A stretch of 64,000 nt of DNA from CAYRLW01 sp964425215 (GTDB lineage Bacteria > Spirochaetota > Spirochaetia > Treponematales > Breznakiellaceae). A program made the translations under genes and the position numbers. The stretch lies in the NCBI GenBank assembly GCA_964425215.1, contig CAYRLW010000007.1, positions 40,349 through 104,348 on the forward strand, given 5' to 3'. This document shows positions 53,282 through 62,037 of this stretch, piece by piece (the first letter of the stretch is position 1; every line of letters starts with the position of its first letter). The notes below the pieces were generated by a model that was not told the DNA's origin, did no database searches, and saw nothing but the letters and a program-made list of their open reading frames with translations.

Positions 53282-54082
53282 ATGGAACAATCCGTAAAAC
53301 CATTGGAAGCTCGGGACCTCCGGGTGGGGTATAAAAAAAGGATCATCCTGGGCCCCTTGAACCTGAGCATCGGTTCGGGGGAGCTGTTAGTCCTCATCGG
53401 TCCCAACGGGATTGGAAAAACGACCCTACTAAAAACCCTGGCGGGGCTCCTGTCCCCCGTGGAAGGGGAGGTCCTCTTGGAGGGAGAAAGCCTAGGCCGG
53501 TTCACTTCCTTTGCCCGATCTAAAAAAATCGCTTTCCTCTCCCAAAACAGCCACGTATCCTGGCCTTTCACCGTGGAAGAATTGGTAGCCCAGGGAAGGT
53601 TTCCCTTCCGTCGCTGGTTTGGGGTGGAAGAAAAGGAGGATAAGGACGCGGTGGAAGAAGCCTTGGACCGGGCCTGCCTGGGGGAACTGCGGTATAGATT
53701 TGCTACCGAATTGTCGGGGGGGGAATTACAACGGGTCCTTATCGCCCGGGCCATCGCCCAGCGGCCCCAGATTCTATTGCTCGACGAGCCGATTTCCCAG
53801 CTGGACCCTAAGTTCCAAATTACGGCGATGGATTTGATCAAAAACCTAACCCAGTCAGGACTCGCCGCCGTAGCGAGCGTCCATGATTTGAACGTAGCGG
53901 CCCTGTACGCCGATAGGATAGCCCTTTTTTCCGAGGGAAACCTTTTAGCCCAGGGAACGGCCCAGGAGGTACTGCGGGAGGATCTTTTATTACGGGCTTT
54001 TGGTTCGGCCCTGGTGATCGGCAGTCATCCCCAGGACGACCAGCGCATATCCGTGTACCATCCCTTGCCTAAAGTTTTCTAA
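53282..54082 (+). CDS. btuD: Cobalamin ABC transporter ATPase BtuD
   Basis: 266 residues. Walker A GPNGIGKTTLLKTLAGLL, Q-loop LSQNSHVSWPFTVEELVAQG, signature ELSGGELQRVLIARAIAQRP, Walker B ILLLDEPISQLD, and the switch His in ASVHDLNVAALYADR. All motifs intact. Its 3' end overlaps the converging methyltransferase gene by 14 bases. Confidence 0.94.
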   Translation: MEQSVKPLEARDLRVGYKKRIILGPLNLSIGSGELLVLIGPNGIGKTTLLKTLAGLLSPVEGEVLLEGESLGRFTSFARSKKIAFLSQNSHVSWPFTVEELVAQGRFPFRRWFGVEEKEDKDAVEEALDRACLGELRYRFATELSGGELQRVLIARAIAQRPQILLLDEPISQLDPKFQITAMDLIKNLTQSGLAAVASVHDLNVAALYADRIALFSEGNLLAQGTAQEVLREDLLLRAFGSALVIGSHPQDDQRISVYHPLPKVF

Positions 54083-54836
54083 ATCGAGCGATATACATGG
54101 GGCCGATCCCCGAATCCCTATCCGGCAGGATTAAACGGCCGTATGGGGTCTTTTCCCCCTCCGGACCCTGTACCGGATCGATAACCAGACGGGAACCGTA
54201 TTTATCCATCAATCGGGACACCACCCCGTCGTTTTCCCCCGGATTTACGGCGCAGGTGGAGTACACCAGGGACCCTTCCGGAGCAAGCAGGAGAAAGGCC
54301 GCCGACAGGAGTGCCCATTGGCGCTGGGCCAGGGCCTTGGGCCGGGCGGGGGACCAGAGCTCCAGGGCCCGGGGATCGGCCAACACGTGACGTTCGGAGG
54401 AACAGGGGGCGTCTAACAGTATGGCGGCAAACCGTTCCCGTTCCTTTTCCCTTCCCCCCAGGGCCGCGGCGTCAAAGGCCGAAACCCGAATTCTTTGGCG
54501 CAGGGGGCCTTCGAGGTGGGTGTCTAAAACCTTCACTAACCGGCGTCTGCGGTCGCTGGAAAGTTCGTTGGAAAGGAGCTCCACTTCCGGAGGAAGCCGG
54601 GACGCCAGGACCAAACTTTTACCCCCCGGGGCGGCGCAGGCGTCCAATACGAGCCCCTCTTGGGGAAGCCGCAGGGCGCAGGCGGCCAAAATGGAAGCCC
54701 TGTCTAAGGTATAGGGTTCCGTTAGTCCCCGGCGGTACTCCTCCTTTTGCGGAACTTCCAACAGGGCCGCCTTTAAGGCGGCCCAGCGTTCTTGGTACAG
54801 GTGGGCGTAAAAAGTATCGAAATCCCTACTTCCCAT
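54069..54836 (-). CDS. RsmB/NOP-family rRNA (cytosine-C5) methyltransferase, short form
   Basis: 255 residues. The Rossmann methyltransferase core begins with LVLDACAAPGGKSLVLASRL; the two active cysteines are in ILLDAPCSSERHVLADP and VYSTCAVNPGENDGVV. It lacks the N-terminal NusB-like RNA-binding domain of RsmB, so it is the short NOL1/NOP2/Sun type; which rRNA or tRNA base it modifies cannot be told. Last gene of the cobalamin operon (3-base gap to cobS) and convergent with btuD. Confidence 0.88.
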   Translation of the reverse strand: MGSRDFDTFYAHLYQERWAALKAALLEVPQKEEYRRGLTEPYTLDRASILAACALRLPQEGLVLDACAAPGGKSLVLASRLPPEVELLSNELSSDRRRRLVKVLDTHLEGPLRQRIRVSAFDAAALGGREKERERFAAILLDAPCSSERHVLADPRALELWSPARPKALAQRQWALLSAAFLLLAPEGSLVYSTCAVNPGENDGVVSRLMDKYGSRLVIDPVQGPEGEKTPYGRLILPDRDSGIGPMYIARFRKL

Positions 54837-54839
54837 TTT

Positions 54840-55694
54840 CTATTCCGGTATCAGAGTCCACAAATAGAGCATAAAGAGGTGCCCCAGCTCGGCCATTTCC
54901 ACCGCCGCCCCCAGGGTATCCCCCGTGTATCCCCCAATGTTTTTTTGGTACCGCCGACCTAGGAACATGGCGATCAAAGGGGCGGTCCACAGGGGAAAGA
55001 GCCATAGGTAAAAAAAACGGATTGTAGGAGTTTTCAAGAAACTTTTCATCAAGAGGGGAACGTTGGATGGAGTAAAAAAAGAAACCCCAAGGATACTCAA
55101 GCCAATCAAGAGAAAAAAGCCGATGACAAAGCCCCCCAGGGTGCGGCGAAGGTGGCTATTTTGGACTAAATTTCCCAGGCCCTCCGGTTTCGCGGGGGTA
55201 AAAAAGCAGGGAATAAGGGCCGTGGCAAAGCGGCCCGTAATGGGGTAGGCGAACAGGAATCCCAAAAGGTAGGGCTGAAGGGAGCGCAGACGATAGATCA
55301 GCACAACCTTTACGGCCAAATAAACCATCCCCACAAAGAGGGCGTAGACCCCGATTCGGGAATCCTTGAGAATAGCCAAACGTTTTTCCCTACTGAGGGA
55401 TCCCAAAAAAGCGTCCGCCGTGTCCAACAGACCGTCAAAATGGAAGAGGTTGAAGGCCCCGTATTGGACCATAAGACTGAAAATGATTGAAAGAACCGGG
55501 TCCCGAAGGATAAGCTGGAACGCGTAAAACGAAAAAGCCGTTAACAGGGCCACGGGGAATCCCACCAGGGGAAGCCAAAAATCCAGAGCCGAGGGGTCAA
55601 AATCGAAGGCCCAGGGGAGGGGAATCCGGGAAACGAGGGTAAAGGAGGAAGAAAATCGGTCCCGGACCTTTTTACGGTTAAAAAGCGGTTTCAT
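54840..55694 (-). CDS. cobS: Adenosylcobinamide-GDP ribazoletransferase CobS
   Basis: 284 residues, seven or eight transmembrane helices. It joins AdoCbi-GDP and alpha-ribazole (or its phosphate), closing the nucleotide loop at the membrane. Family features: the N-terminal SSSFTLVSRIPLPWAF and the GGLLDTADAF-type metal site seen as FDGLLDTADAFLGSLSREKR, plus a late GRFATALIPCFF. Overlaps cobT by 17 bases. Confidence 0.93.
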   Translation of the reverse strand: MKPLFNRKKVRDRFSSSFTLVSRIPLPWAFDFDPSALDFWLPLVGFPVALLTAFSFYAFQLILRDPVLSIIFSLMVQYGAFNLFHFDGLLDTADAFLGSLSREKRLAILKDSRIGVYALFVGMVYLAVKVVLIYRLRSLQPYLLGFLFAYPITGRFATALIPCFFTPAKPEGLGNLVQNSHLRRTLGGFVIGFFLLIGLSILGVSFFTPSNVPLLMKSFLKTPTIRFFYLWLFPLWTAPLIAMFLGRRYQKNIGGYTGDTLGAAVEMAELGHLFMLYLWTLIPE

Positions 55695-56727
55695 CGGCTT
55701 GGCTTTTCGAAACCCCCGCGTTGGAAAAGGAGGACATTTCCCGGGCCGTACGGACCGCCAATTCGACGATGTACCCCCCTATAACCGCCCCGGTTCCCTC
55801 TCCGAGGCGCATCTCCAAATCGACTATGGGGTCTAAACCCAACGCTTCGAGAACCGGTTGGTGGCCTATCACGTGGGACCTGTGGCCCGCGAATAACCAC
55901 TCCGTAACCGAGGGGTTCATCCTAAAGGCCATGTACGCCGCCGCGCTGACGGGAAAACCATCCAATACAAGGGCGATTCCCGTTCCCTGTAGCCCTAGAA
56001 TAAATCCGGTCATCATGGCTATATCAAAGCTCCCCAGTTTTTGGAGAATTTCTAAATCCGAACGAAAGGGGCCCCTTCTCCGTACCCCCTCGGTAATCAC
56101 GCGGCGTTTATGGTCCAGGGTCGCCGCATCGATTCCCGTTCCCCGATCGATAATCCGTTCCGGAGGAAAACCCTCGGCTATCAGGAGTGCTGCGGCGGTG
56201 GAGGTGTTGCCGATTCCCATATCACCGAGAGCCACCAGATCGTAAAGTCTGGATTGGGCATCCCGGGCTATTTTTTTCCCCCAATCCAGGGAACTTTGGA
56301 GTTCCTCTTCGGTCATGGCGTCTTGGGTGTAAAAATTTTTGTTTCCCAAGCCTACCTTAGCCCTAATAAGGCGGTTGGTGTTAGAAGCGGTTTCTTCGGG
56401 AGAAAATTCCTGGGCCACCCCCGCGTCCACGGCGGTCACATCCCACAGCATAGATCGGGCCAACGCGTTGATTCCCGCTCCCCCGTTTAAAAAATTTTTT
56501 ACCATCTGGTACGTTACCTCGGGGGGGTACAGGGAAACACCTTCTTGGGTTATTCCGTGGTCTCCGGCGAAAATATAGACCCCCTTTTTCTCGATTTTAG
56601 GGGGAACGGTTCCCTGAATTTTCGCCATCCGAACAGCGTAGGTTTCTAATTTACCCAGACTGCCCTTGGGTTTGGTCAGGTTGTCCAAATGGGCCATCAT
56701 GGCCCCCTCGATTGGTGATATATCCAT
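55678..56727 (-). CDS. cobT: Nicotinate-nucleotide:dimethylbenzimidazole phosphoribosyltransferase CobT
   Basis: 349 residues, the usual length. It activates the lower ligand base with nicotinate mononucleotide to give alpha-ribazole phosphate. Motifs: LDNLTKPKGSLGKLETYAVR, VYIFAGDHGITQEGVSLYPP, DMGIGNTSTAAALLIA, VALDGFP-type VLDGFPVSAAAYMAF, and LRLGEGTGA-type MRLGEGTGAVIGGYIVELA. The catalytic Glu region is intact. It overlaps cobS (17 bases) and lies 3 bases after cbiR. Confidence 0.96.
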   Translation of the reverse strand: MDISPIEGAMMAHLDNLTKPKGSLGKLETYAVRMAKIQGTVPPKIEKKGVYIFAGDHGITQEGVSLYPPEVTYQMVKNFLNGGAGINALARSMLWDVTAVDAGVAQEFSPEETASNTNRLIRAKVGLGNKNFYTQDAMTEEELQSSLDWGKKIARDAQSRLYDLVALGDMGIGNTSTAAALLIAEGFPPERIIDRGTGIDAATLDHKRRVITEGVRRRGPFRSDLEILQKLGSFDIAMMTGFILGLQGTGIALVLDGFPVSAAAYMAFRMNPSVTEWLFAGHRSHVIGHQPVLEALGLDPIVDLEMRLGEGTGAVIGGYIVELAVRTAREMSSFSNAGVSKSQADETAF

Positions 56728-56730
56728 GGT

Positions 56731-57528
56731 TCATCCTTTTAAAGAGCGGAGGGTTTTTTCTGCTTCCTCCCAGGAAAATACTTCCACGTTAATTACCCCA
56801 GGGAATTTTTTTAAAACCCCCTGGAGTTCTAAAAACCATCCCTCCGATCCCCCGATCCCCCGATGATCCGGCAAAAGGGAATCTACCTTTGCGGCTTTCC
56901 TATCCACACCGTGAAGATGGACCTCGGCTATGTGATTTTCATAGCGACGGAAAAAATCGAGGGGAGAAGCGCCAGCCAGGAGCAGGTGTCCCGTATCCAT
57001 ACAAAGGTTTGAATGGGGCCGCCGTTCTAAGAAAGCTTCCAAAAGACCCTCTTGGGTGTTTTCTATCAGGAAACGCTGTGGTCCTGTGCCGTTTTTAACG
57101 ATATCTTTCCTGGCCATGGCATGATTTTCTGTTTGGCTGGCATGCATGGGTACCCCGTTTACGTTCGGCGTAACATCCCCTTTAACAGCGAATTTCCGTT
57201 CCCAGGAATCCACCAGAAGCATCGTCCGATCCATGGTTTCCGGCTTTCCTGGATGGACGATGAAATGGCGGACCAAGGGTTCTAATCGGTCCACCAACTC
57301 CTCGTGTTCCGGCAGAAGGGGATCGGGCAGATGGGCGGTAAAGGTAAAACGGGAACCGTAAGAGCGGATCAGATCGTATTCCCTATCTAACAGGGATCGG
57401 ACCTCCGGATCGTAGATAAAAAAAAGAAGCTCCACCGTATCGATCTCCCGTTTGGAATCCAGGAACCGGAGGTTTTCGGCGTAGGTGCCCGGGATAACCC
57501 AGGATGGAACGGCTAAAAGGGGTTTCAT
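56731..57528 (-). CDS. cbiR: Cobamide-remodelling phosphodiesterase CbiR (probable)
   Basis: 265 residues with the xylose-isomerase-like (AP endonuclease 2) TIM-barrel fold: FTFTAHLPDP, HFIVHPGKPETMD, FLIENTQEGLLEAFL, NLCMDTGHLLLAG and IAEVHLHGVDRKAAK, with His, Glu and Asp residues of the metal site. Its place between cobU and cobT identifies it as CbiR, which in Akkermansia opens the cobamide nucleotide loop so that a new lower ligand can be attached. It overlaps cobU by 4 bases. Assignment rests on fold and neighbours; a general sugar isomerase is the alternative. Confidence 0.82.
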   Translation of the reverse strand: MKPLLAVPSWVIPGTYAENLRFLDSKREIDTVELLFFIYDPEVRSLLDREYDLIRSYGSRFTFTAHLPDPLLPEHEELVDRLEPLVRHFIVHPGKPETMDRTMLLVDSWERKFAVKGDVTPNVNGVPMHASQTENHAMARKDIVKNGTGPQRFLIENTQEGLLEAFLERRPHSNLCMDTGHLLLAGASPLDFFRRYENHIAEVHLHGVDRKAAKVDSLLPDHRGIGGSEGWFLELQGVLKKFPGVINVEVFSWEEAEKTLRSLKG

Positions 57529-58037
57529 TTGACCCTGAGGGGGATCCCGGCCACCATTAATTCCACATGGTCTACCGTGCTGGCGATCCGTCGGTTCGCC
57601 AGGGCTAAAAGGCCGTTATACCGGCGGGTTTCGGTGTCAAAGGGGATGTTTCCCCAGCCGGTTTCGTTGGAAACCAGAACCGCGTCGGGGGGTAATAGGG
57701 CAAGGGTGGCCTCTAAAAGATCCTGAAAATCGGACTCCCGTTTATGGTACACCAGATTGTTGATCCAAAGGGGAATACAATCGATAATTACCGCCGAAGA
57801 CGCGAGGGACCTGAGGGCTCGGGGCAGATCGATGGACTCTTCGATGGTTAAAAATTCGTCCTTTCCGTTCGGAAGCCGCCGTTCGGCCCGGTGAATTTCG
57901 ATTTTCTGCCGCATTTCCTCGTCCAGAACTTCGGCGGTGGCCAAGAATACCACGGGGCCAGAAAACTCTATACGGGCTATTTGGAGGGCCCTAAAACTCT
58001 TTCCACCCTTTACGCCCCCGGTGATAAGGTATCGCAA
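57525..58037 (-). CDS. cobU: Adenosylcobinamide kinase/guanylyltransferase CobU
   Basis: 170 residues. It phosphorylates adenosylcobinamide and transfers GMP to give AdoCbi-GDP. P-loop ITGGVKGGKSFRALQIA (GxxxxGKS) at the N-terminus, HRAERRLPNGKDEFLTIEES, VLVSNETGWGNIPFDTETRR and the C-terminal HVELMVAGIPLRVK. It is 9 bases after the regulator and overlaps cbiR by 4 bases. The needed adenosyltransferase is not in the window. Confidence 0.95.
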   Translation of the reverse strand: MRYLITGGVKGGKSFRALQIARIEFSGPVVFLATAEVLDEEMRQKIEIHRAERRLPNGKDEFLTIEESIDLPRALRSLASSAVIIDCIPLWINNLVYHKRESDFQDLLEATLALLPPDAVLVSNETGWGNIPFDTETRRYNGLLALANRRIASTVDHVELMVAGIPLRVK

Positions 58038-58046
58038 AACAAACTC

Positions 58047-58415
58047 CTAGGTGTGGTGGGTATAGCTGACTATTTGACGCAGGCGCGAGAGGGTTTCTTC
58101 GGATAGGACGTGCTCCATTTTGCAGGCATCCTGTTCGGCGATGGGATCGGGGACCCCTAAAATATCCCGCAAAAAGACGGTAAGGAACGTGTGCCGATCC
58201 CTAATTTCCGCGGCACGCTGACTGCCCAGCTCGGTTAAGGAAACACCCCTGTACCGTTGGTGCTCCAAAAGTCCCCGCTCTTCCAGGGCCTTAAGGGCTG
58301 TAAGCACCGAGGGCTTGGAAACCCCCAGCCGGGCGGCGATGTCGGTGACCCGGACACCCCCCTCATCGGCGAGAAAACTGACGGTTTCTAAATAATCTTC
58401 CAAACATTGGGTCAT
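58047..58415 (-). CDS. DtxR/MntR-family metal-dependent regulator
   Basis: 122 residues: winged helix (VRVTDIAARLGVSKPSVLTA, LLEHQRYRGVSLTELGSQRA) and dimer domain (DRHTFLTVFLRDILG, QDACKMEHVLSEETLSRLRQ), without the SH3-like C-domain. Likely metal ligands are Asp7, Glu10, His75, Cys98, Glu101 and His102. Asp7 is as in MntR, Cys98 as in DtxR, so the site is mixed. First gene of the cob unit. It probably senses iron, manganese or cobalt; which one cannot be told. Confidence 0.85.
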   Translation of the reverse strand: MTQCLEDYLETVSFLADEGGVRVTDIAARLGVSKPSVLTALKALEERGLLEHQRYRGVSLTELGSQRAAEIRDRHTFLTVFLRDILGVPDPIAEQDACKMEHVLSEETLSRLRQIVSYTHHT

Positions 58416-58423
58416 GGGATACC

Positions 58424-58452
58424 ATATTGGGATAAATTAGGTCCCCTGTCAA
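58424..58452 (-). promoter_or_regulatory. Possible promoter of the regulator-cob operon
   Basis: Minus strand: a perfect TTGACA (58447-58452), 17-base spacer and CAATAT (58424-58429). The -10 match is poor (3 of 6). GGGATA occurs twice, 12 bases apart, in this segment on the plus strand, and could mark a regulator site. No second riboswitch is seen here. Confidence 0.4.
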
Positions 58453-58537
58453 CGTGTTTTAGCGCCCCCCGGCGGTCGGCCTCCAGCGGTCGTTCCTCTG
58501 GGTCGGCCCCCTGGGTTGCTCCCCCAGAAGTCGTTTA

Positions 58538-60520
58538 TCACAATAGTTGTACGGGGTCCACGTCCACCTCCAGGTATACCCGGTTTCCTTTGACTTCCGA
58601 GTAGGCCCGAAGGGCCCCCGCGGCGGCCCGGTGTATGGGACCCATGGTAGGGGCTCGGAGGATCAGGTGCCGCCGGTAATTTCCGGCTATTATGCCGATG
58701 GGACATTCGGCGGGGCCTAGCATGTCCGCTTCGCTGGGAAGCCGTTCCTGCACTAGATTCGCCAGTCGGCGGATTGAGGCTTCCACCTGTTCCGGGTCCT
58801 TTGAACGGAGAACCATACGGATAAGCCGGGTGTAGGGAGGAAATCCTAACTCCTTTCGCTGTTCCAACTCAGCCTTATAAAACCCCTCCACGTCCAATTC
58901 GCAGGCCCGGAGGATGGCCGGGTCCTGGGGACGCAGGGTCTGCACGATCACCCGTCCATCGGGAAAGTACCGGCCCGCTCTACCGGCCACTTGGACTATC
59001 AACGCGAAGGTCCGCTCGGCCGCACGGAAATCCGGCAGATGGAGCCCCGTATCCGCCAAAACGACCCCGACCAGCCGAACCCCCGGGAAATTCAGTCCCT
59101 TGGCGACCATTTGGGTTCCTAAAAGGATATCAATACCTCCGGCCCGAAAAACGTCCAAGGTTTCCTTCAGACTTCCTTTTTTTTCCGTGGTATCCGCGTC
59201 GGAACGCCGAATACGCAGATCCGGAAAGGTTTTGCGGACCTCTTCCTCTATCATTTCGGTGCCAAAGCCCGTAAACCCCGCCTCGAGGGACCCGCATTGG
59301 GGACAGACCTTGGGAGGTACCACCGAGTACCCGCAGTAATGGCAGACCGCCTTTCCCCGGCTTTTGTGGTAGGTAAGGGAAACGGAACAGTGTTTGCACG
59401 TCAGTTCAAAACCGCAGGATGGGCAATGGTAAAAATAGGCGAATCCCCGACGGTTTAAAAAAAGGATTGTCTGGCGTCCTAACCGGGCGGTTTCCCGGAT
59501 TTCTTCCTTCAGTTCCTTGGTTAGACATCCCGGGGTGCCTTCCAGACTGACCGGTTTTATCGTCGGCGTGGCCCCGCCGGATAAGCGGCGGGTAAGGTTG
59601 AGCCTGCGAATTTGGCCCTCCGCCATCAGTTTCCAAGCCTCCGCAGAAGGGGTAGCCGATCCCATTAAAAGGATGCCCCCTTCGGCAACGACCCGGTGCA
59701 GGGCCACCTGCCGGGCATGGTAGCGGGGTTTGTTCCCCGATTTGTAGGAACCGTCGTGTTCCTCATCGATAATCACGAGGCCTAAATTCCGTAGGGGCGC
59801 AAAAACCGCGCTCCGAGGGCCCACCACGATGCGGACCTCGGAGCGGAGAATTTTCCTCCACTCGGTTAATCGCGCGCTGGGACTGATGCCCGAATGGATA
59901 GTCGTCGCAATGGCCCCAAACCGGGACGAAACCGCCCGTTCAACCTGGTGGGTTAGGGAAATTTCCGGGACCAGGTACAGTACGGTCCTCCCTTGCCGCA
60001 GTATTTCCTCGGCCACCCGGAGGAAGACTTCGGTTTTTCCCGATCCGGTCACTCCGTAAAGGTACCACATTTTCGACGGATTGGGTTCTGTCAGTATGGC
60101 CTGTAGCGCCTGGGCCTGTTCATCCGAAAGGGCCACGGGTTTTTCGGTAATATCCAGGTCCTCATCCGAAAAGGACGGGCCCAGCAGTTCCTTCCGTCCC
60201 GAGGGTATCATCCCCGCCAAAGCCTCCCCCAGGGATGATAGGTAATACCGGGATATCCAGCGGGCCAACTCGATCTCCCGTTCGTCAAAGAGGACTTCCT
60301 GATCCACCACCCGCCGGATCGGCTTAAGGGAAATATCCGGCGGCATCAGCGGGGGTAAGGTATTTTTTTGATCGATAATATACCCCAGCAGATCCTGTCG
60401 TCCAAAGGGTGCCATGACCCGTTTGCCCACCGCCGCCTCGCCCTTGGGGTCCCCCAGGTACGTAAAGGTCTGATCCACCGGCCGGTCAAATACCACCTCG
60501 AAATAGGGCCCCCCTTTCAT
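58538..60520 (-). CDS. priA: Primosomal replication helicase PriA
   Basis: 660 residues. It restarts stalled replication forks. Walker A GVTGSGKTEVFLRVAEEIL near residue 155, DEEH box VIIDEEHDGSYKSGNKPRYH, zinc cysteines in CPSCGFELTCKHCSVSLTYH and CHYCGYSVVPPKVCPQCGS, helicase motif FGTEMIEEEVRKTFPD, and GRAGRYFPDGRVIVQTLRPQ. N-terminal 3'-end-binding domain is present. Overlaps the uracil-DNA glycosylase gene by 4 bases. Confidence 0.96.
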   Translation of the reverse strand: MKGGPYFEVVFDRPVDQTFTYLGDPKGEAAVGKRVMAPFGRQDLLGYIIDQKNTLPPLMPPDISLKPIRRVVDQEVLFDEREIELARWISRYYLSSLGEALAGMIPSGRKELLGPSFSDEDLDITEKPVALSDEQAQALQAILTEPNPSKMWYLYGVTGSGKTEVFLRVAEEILRQGRTVLYLVPEISLTHQVERAVSSRFGAIATTIHSGISPSARLTEWRKILRSEVRIVVGPRSAVFAPLRNLGLVIIDEEHDGSYKSGNKPRYHARQVALHRVVAEGGILLMGSATPSAEAWKLMAEGQIRRLNLTRRLSGGATPTIKPVSLEGTPGCLTKELKEEIRETARLGRQTILFLNRRGFAYFYHCPSCGFELTCKHCSVSLTYHKSRGKAVCHYCGYSVVPPKVCPQCGSLEAGFTGFGTEMIEEEVRKTFPDLRIRRSDADTTEKKGSLKETLDVFRAGGIDILLGTQMVAKGLNFPGVRLVGVVLADTGLHLPDFRAAERTFALIVQVAGRAGRYFPDGRVIVQTLRPQDPAILRACELDVEGFYKAELEQRKELGFPPYTRLIRMVLRSKDPEQVEASIRRLANLVQERLPSEADMLGPAECPIGIIAGNYRRHLILRAPTMGPIHRAAAGALRAYSEVKGNRVYLEVDVDPVQLL

Positions 60521-61242
60521 AAGGACCGGGACCCCATCAGTTCATCCAATTTGGCCCTTAGGACCTTTAGGTCTTCCCAGGCGGGCCGTTTTAACGTGGG
60601 GTCCCGGAGTAGGGCGCTGGGGTGATAGGTAGGAAAGAGGGGGTATCCCTGATAGTCAAAAAAACGCCCCCGAAGCCGGCCAATGCCTTCGGTGGTATGT
60701 AACAAAGCCTGGGTAGGGACCCGGCCCACGGTAAGGATAACCAGGGGCCGAAGAAGGGCTAGTTGGCGCTTTAAAAAGGGAGCGCAGGCGGTAATTTCTT
60801 CGGGGGCCGGGTCCCTGTTGTTGGGGGGCCGGCACTTTACCACGTTGGCGATAAAACAGTTGGTTTGCCGGGATAGGCCGATCGCGGCGAGCATCCGGTC
60901 CAGCAGTTGTCCTGCGGGACCCACAAAGGGCCTGCCCGTCCGGTCTTCCTCCGCCCCGGGGCCTTCTCCTACCACCAACACCAAGGGTTGGGAATTCCCT
61001 TCCCCGCTTACGGCGTTATTCCTCGTGGAAGCGAGGACACAGGATGAACAGCCGTGAACTTCCTGGGCGATCGCGTCTAGGGAATCCGTGGCATTTTGGG
61101 TAGCCGCGCTCCCATTCCCCTCCTCATGAAAATTAACCCTAGGGTGGGGCATTCTATACCCGTCCCGGAGGTAATCTTCCAGGGTATTTAAAAAAGAATG
61201 GACCAGCGCTTTTTCTTCGCCCTTTAAAGGCTCCATAATCAC
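60517..61242 (-). CDS. Uracil-DNA glycosylase, family 4 (iron-sulfur)
   Basis: 241 residues. It removes uracil from DNA. Motifs: VVGEGPGAEEDRTGRPFVGP with the active site, NVVKCRPPNNRDPAPEEITA, and FPTYHPSALLRDP. Four cysteines (CSSCVLA, KCRPP, EITAC) fit the [4Fe-4S] cluster of this family. GTG start overlapping the upstream stop (GTGA); an ATG two codons later is an alternative. N-terminal about 40 residues are variable. Confidence 0.92.
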   Translation of the reverse strand: MIMEPLKGEEKALVHSFLNTLEDYLRDGYRMPHPRVNFHEEGNGSAATQNATDSLDAIAQEVHGCSSCVLASTRNNAVSGEGNSQPLVLVVGEGPGAEEDRTGRPFVGPAGQLLDRMLAAIGLSRQTNCFIANVVKCRPPNNRDPAPEEITACAPFLKRQLALLRPLVILTVGRVPTQALLHTTEGIGRLRGRFFDYQGYPLFPTYHPSALLRDPTLKRPAWEDLKVLRAKLDELMGSRSL

Positions 61243-62027
61243 AGCCCCCCTATGGGTACGGTTCCCACAGCCGCCATTCGATCGCCTAAAATCGCCAGGA
61301 TACCCATAATTTTATCATCCTCCCCCAGCGTTTCTTGTCGCCCCAGGTCCCACAGCCCGTTTACGGCGGGTAACAGATCCCTTTGATAGCGGATCCGGTT
61401 TCCCAGAGCGGTAGCCCAGGCATCCGCCGACGGGGCGCTTTTACAGACTACCACCGCCGCGTCGGCCTTGCCAAAACTTTTGGATGGGCCCACGGTACCG
61501 GAGGAACAGGCTACTCCGCAGGGAGAATGTTCCGGCAGGACCGTGATGCCTATTTTCCCCGACAGGGAGGAAAGTCCCGCGTATACCGAGACCCGCAGGG
61601 GCGAGCGAACGGAAATCCAAAGATCACCCCCATTTTCTATCACCAGTTCTTGAAAATGGAACGTGTCCACCAATTCTACACCCAACGCCTCGGCGATTCC
61701 ACCGGCTACCGCCGCCATGGGACCCACCCCAACGTTTTGAGAACTCCGTAGCAGGGTTTGAACCAATGGTGGCGCTGAAGGATCCGATGGCCAGCTTTCC
61801 AAGGTGGTAAGAAAAGCCGGATGATCGGCGGCGTAACGCCGCAGGGGGGCGCGGAGCCGCTCCAACGCGTGGCAGGCCCAGGATTGGAGCTCCGAAGCGA
61901 ACTGGGGGTCCTCCTCTTCCTTTGCCCCATTCCACCCTATCCAAAGGTCCGACTCTTCTACCGAAAGGGTGATGGAAAAAAAACGGTCCTTTCCCATGGC
62001 TTCCCGGTAAAATCGTTGATTGTACAG
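61239..62027 (-). CDS. UPF0280 family protein (ApbE-like), probable CTG start
   Basis: 262 residues if the CTG at 62027 is used; 252 from the ATG at 61997. The CTG is preceded by GGAGAG with a 5-base spacer, and the added residues YNQRFYREAMGKDRFFSITL match the RxYR opening typical of this family. Core: VGVGPMAAVAGGIAEALG, VIENGGDLWISV and GVACSSGTVGPSKSFGKADA. The family is FAD/ApbE-like in fold, with no proven activity, and occurs beside DUF39/NIL genes of homocysteine synthesis. The stop overlaps the glycosylase gene by 4 bases. Confidence 0.85.
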   Translation of the reverse strand: MYNQRFYREAMGKDRFFSITLSVEESDLWIGWNGAKEEEDPQFASELQSWACHALERLRAPLRRYAADHPAFLTTLESWPSDPSAPPLVQTLLRSSQNVGVGPMAAVAGGIAEALGVELVDTFHFQELVIENGGDLWISVRSPLRVSVYAGLSSLSGKIGITVLPEHSPCGVACSSGTVGPSKSFGKADAAVVVCKSAPSADAWATALGNRIRYQRDLLPAVNGLWDLGRQETLGEDDKIMGILAILGDRMAAVGTVPIGGL

Positions 62028-62037
62028 GGTTACTCTC
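62017..62037 (-). promoter_or_regulatory. Ribosome site supporting the CTG start of the UPF0280 gene
   Basis: Minus strand GGAGAG (62033-62038 region) followed by TAACC and CTG at 62027. The TAA is the stop codon of the NIL-ferredoxin gene, so the two genes would be coupled. The ATG at 61997 has no good ribosome site of its own. Confidence 0.55.

Noticed and set aside
51287..54082. Iron-siderophore (FecBCD-type) transporter
   Set aside because: The protein folds cannot separate iron and cobalamin uptake, but the upstream cobalamin riboswitch decides for cobalamin.
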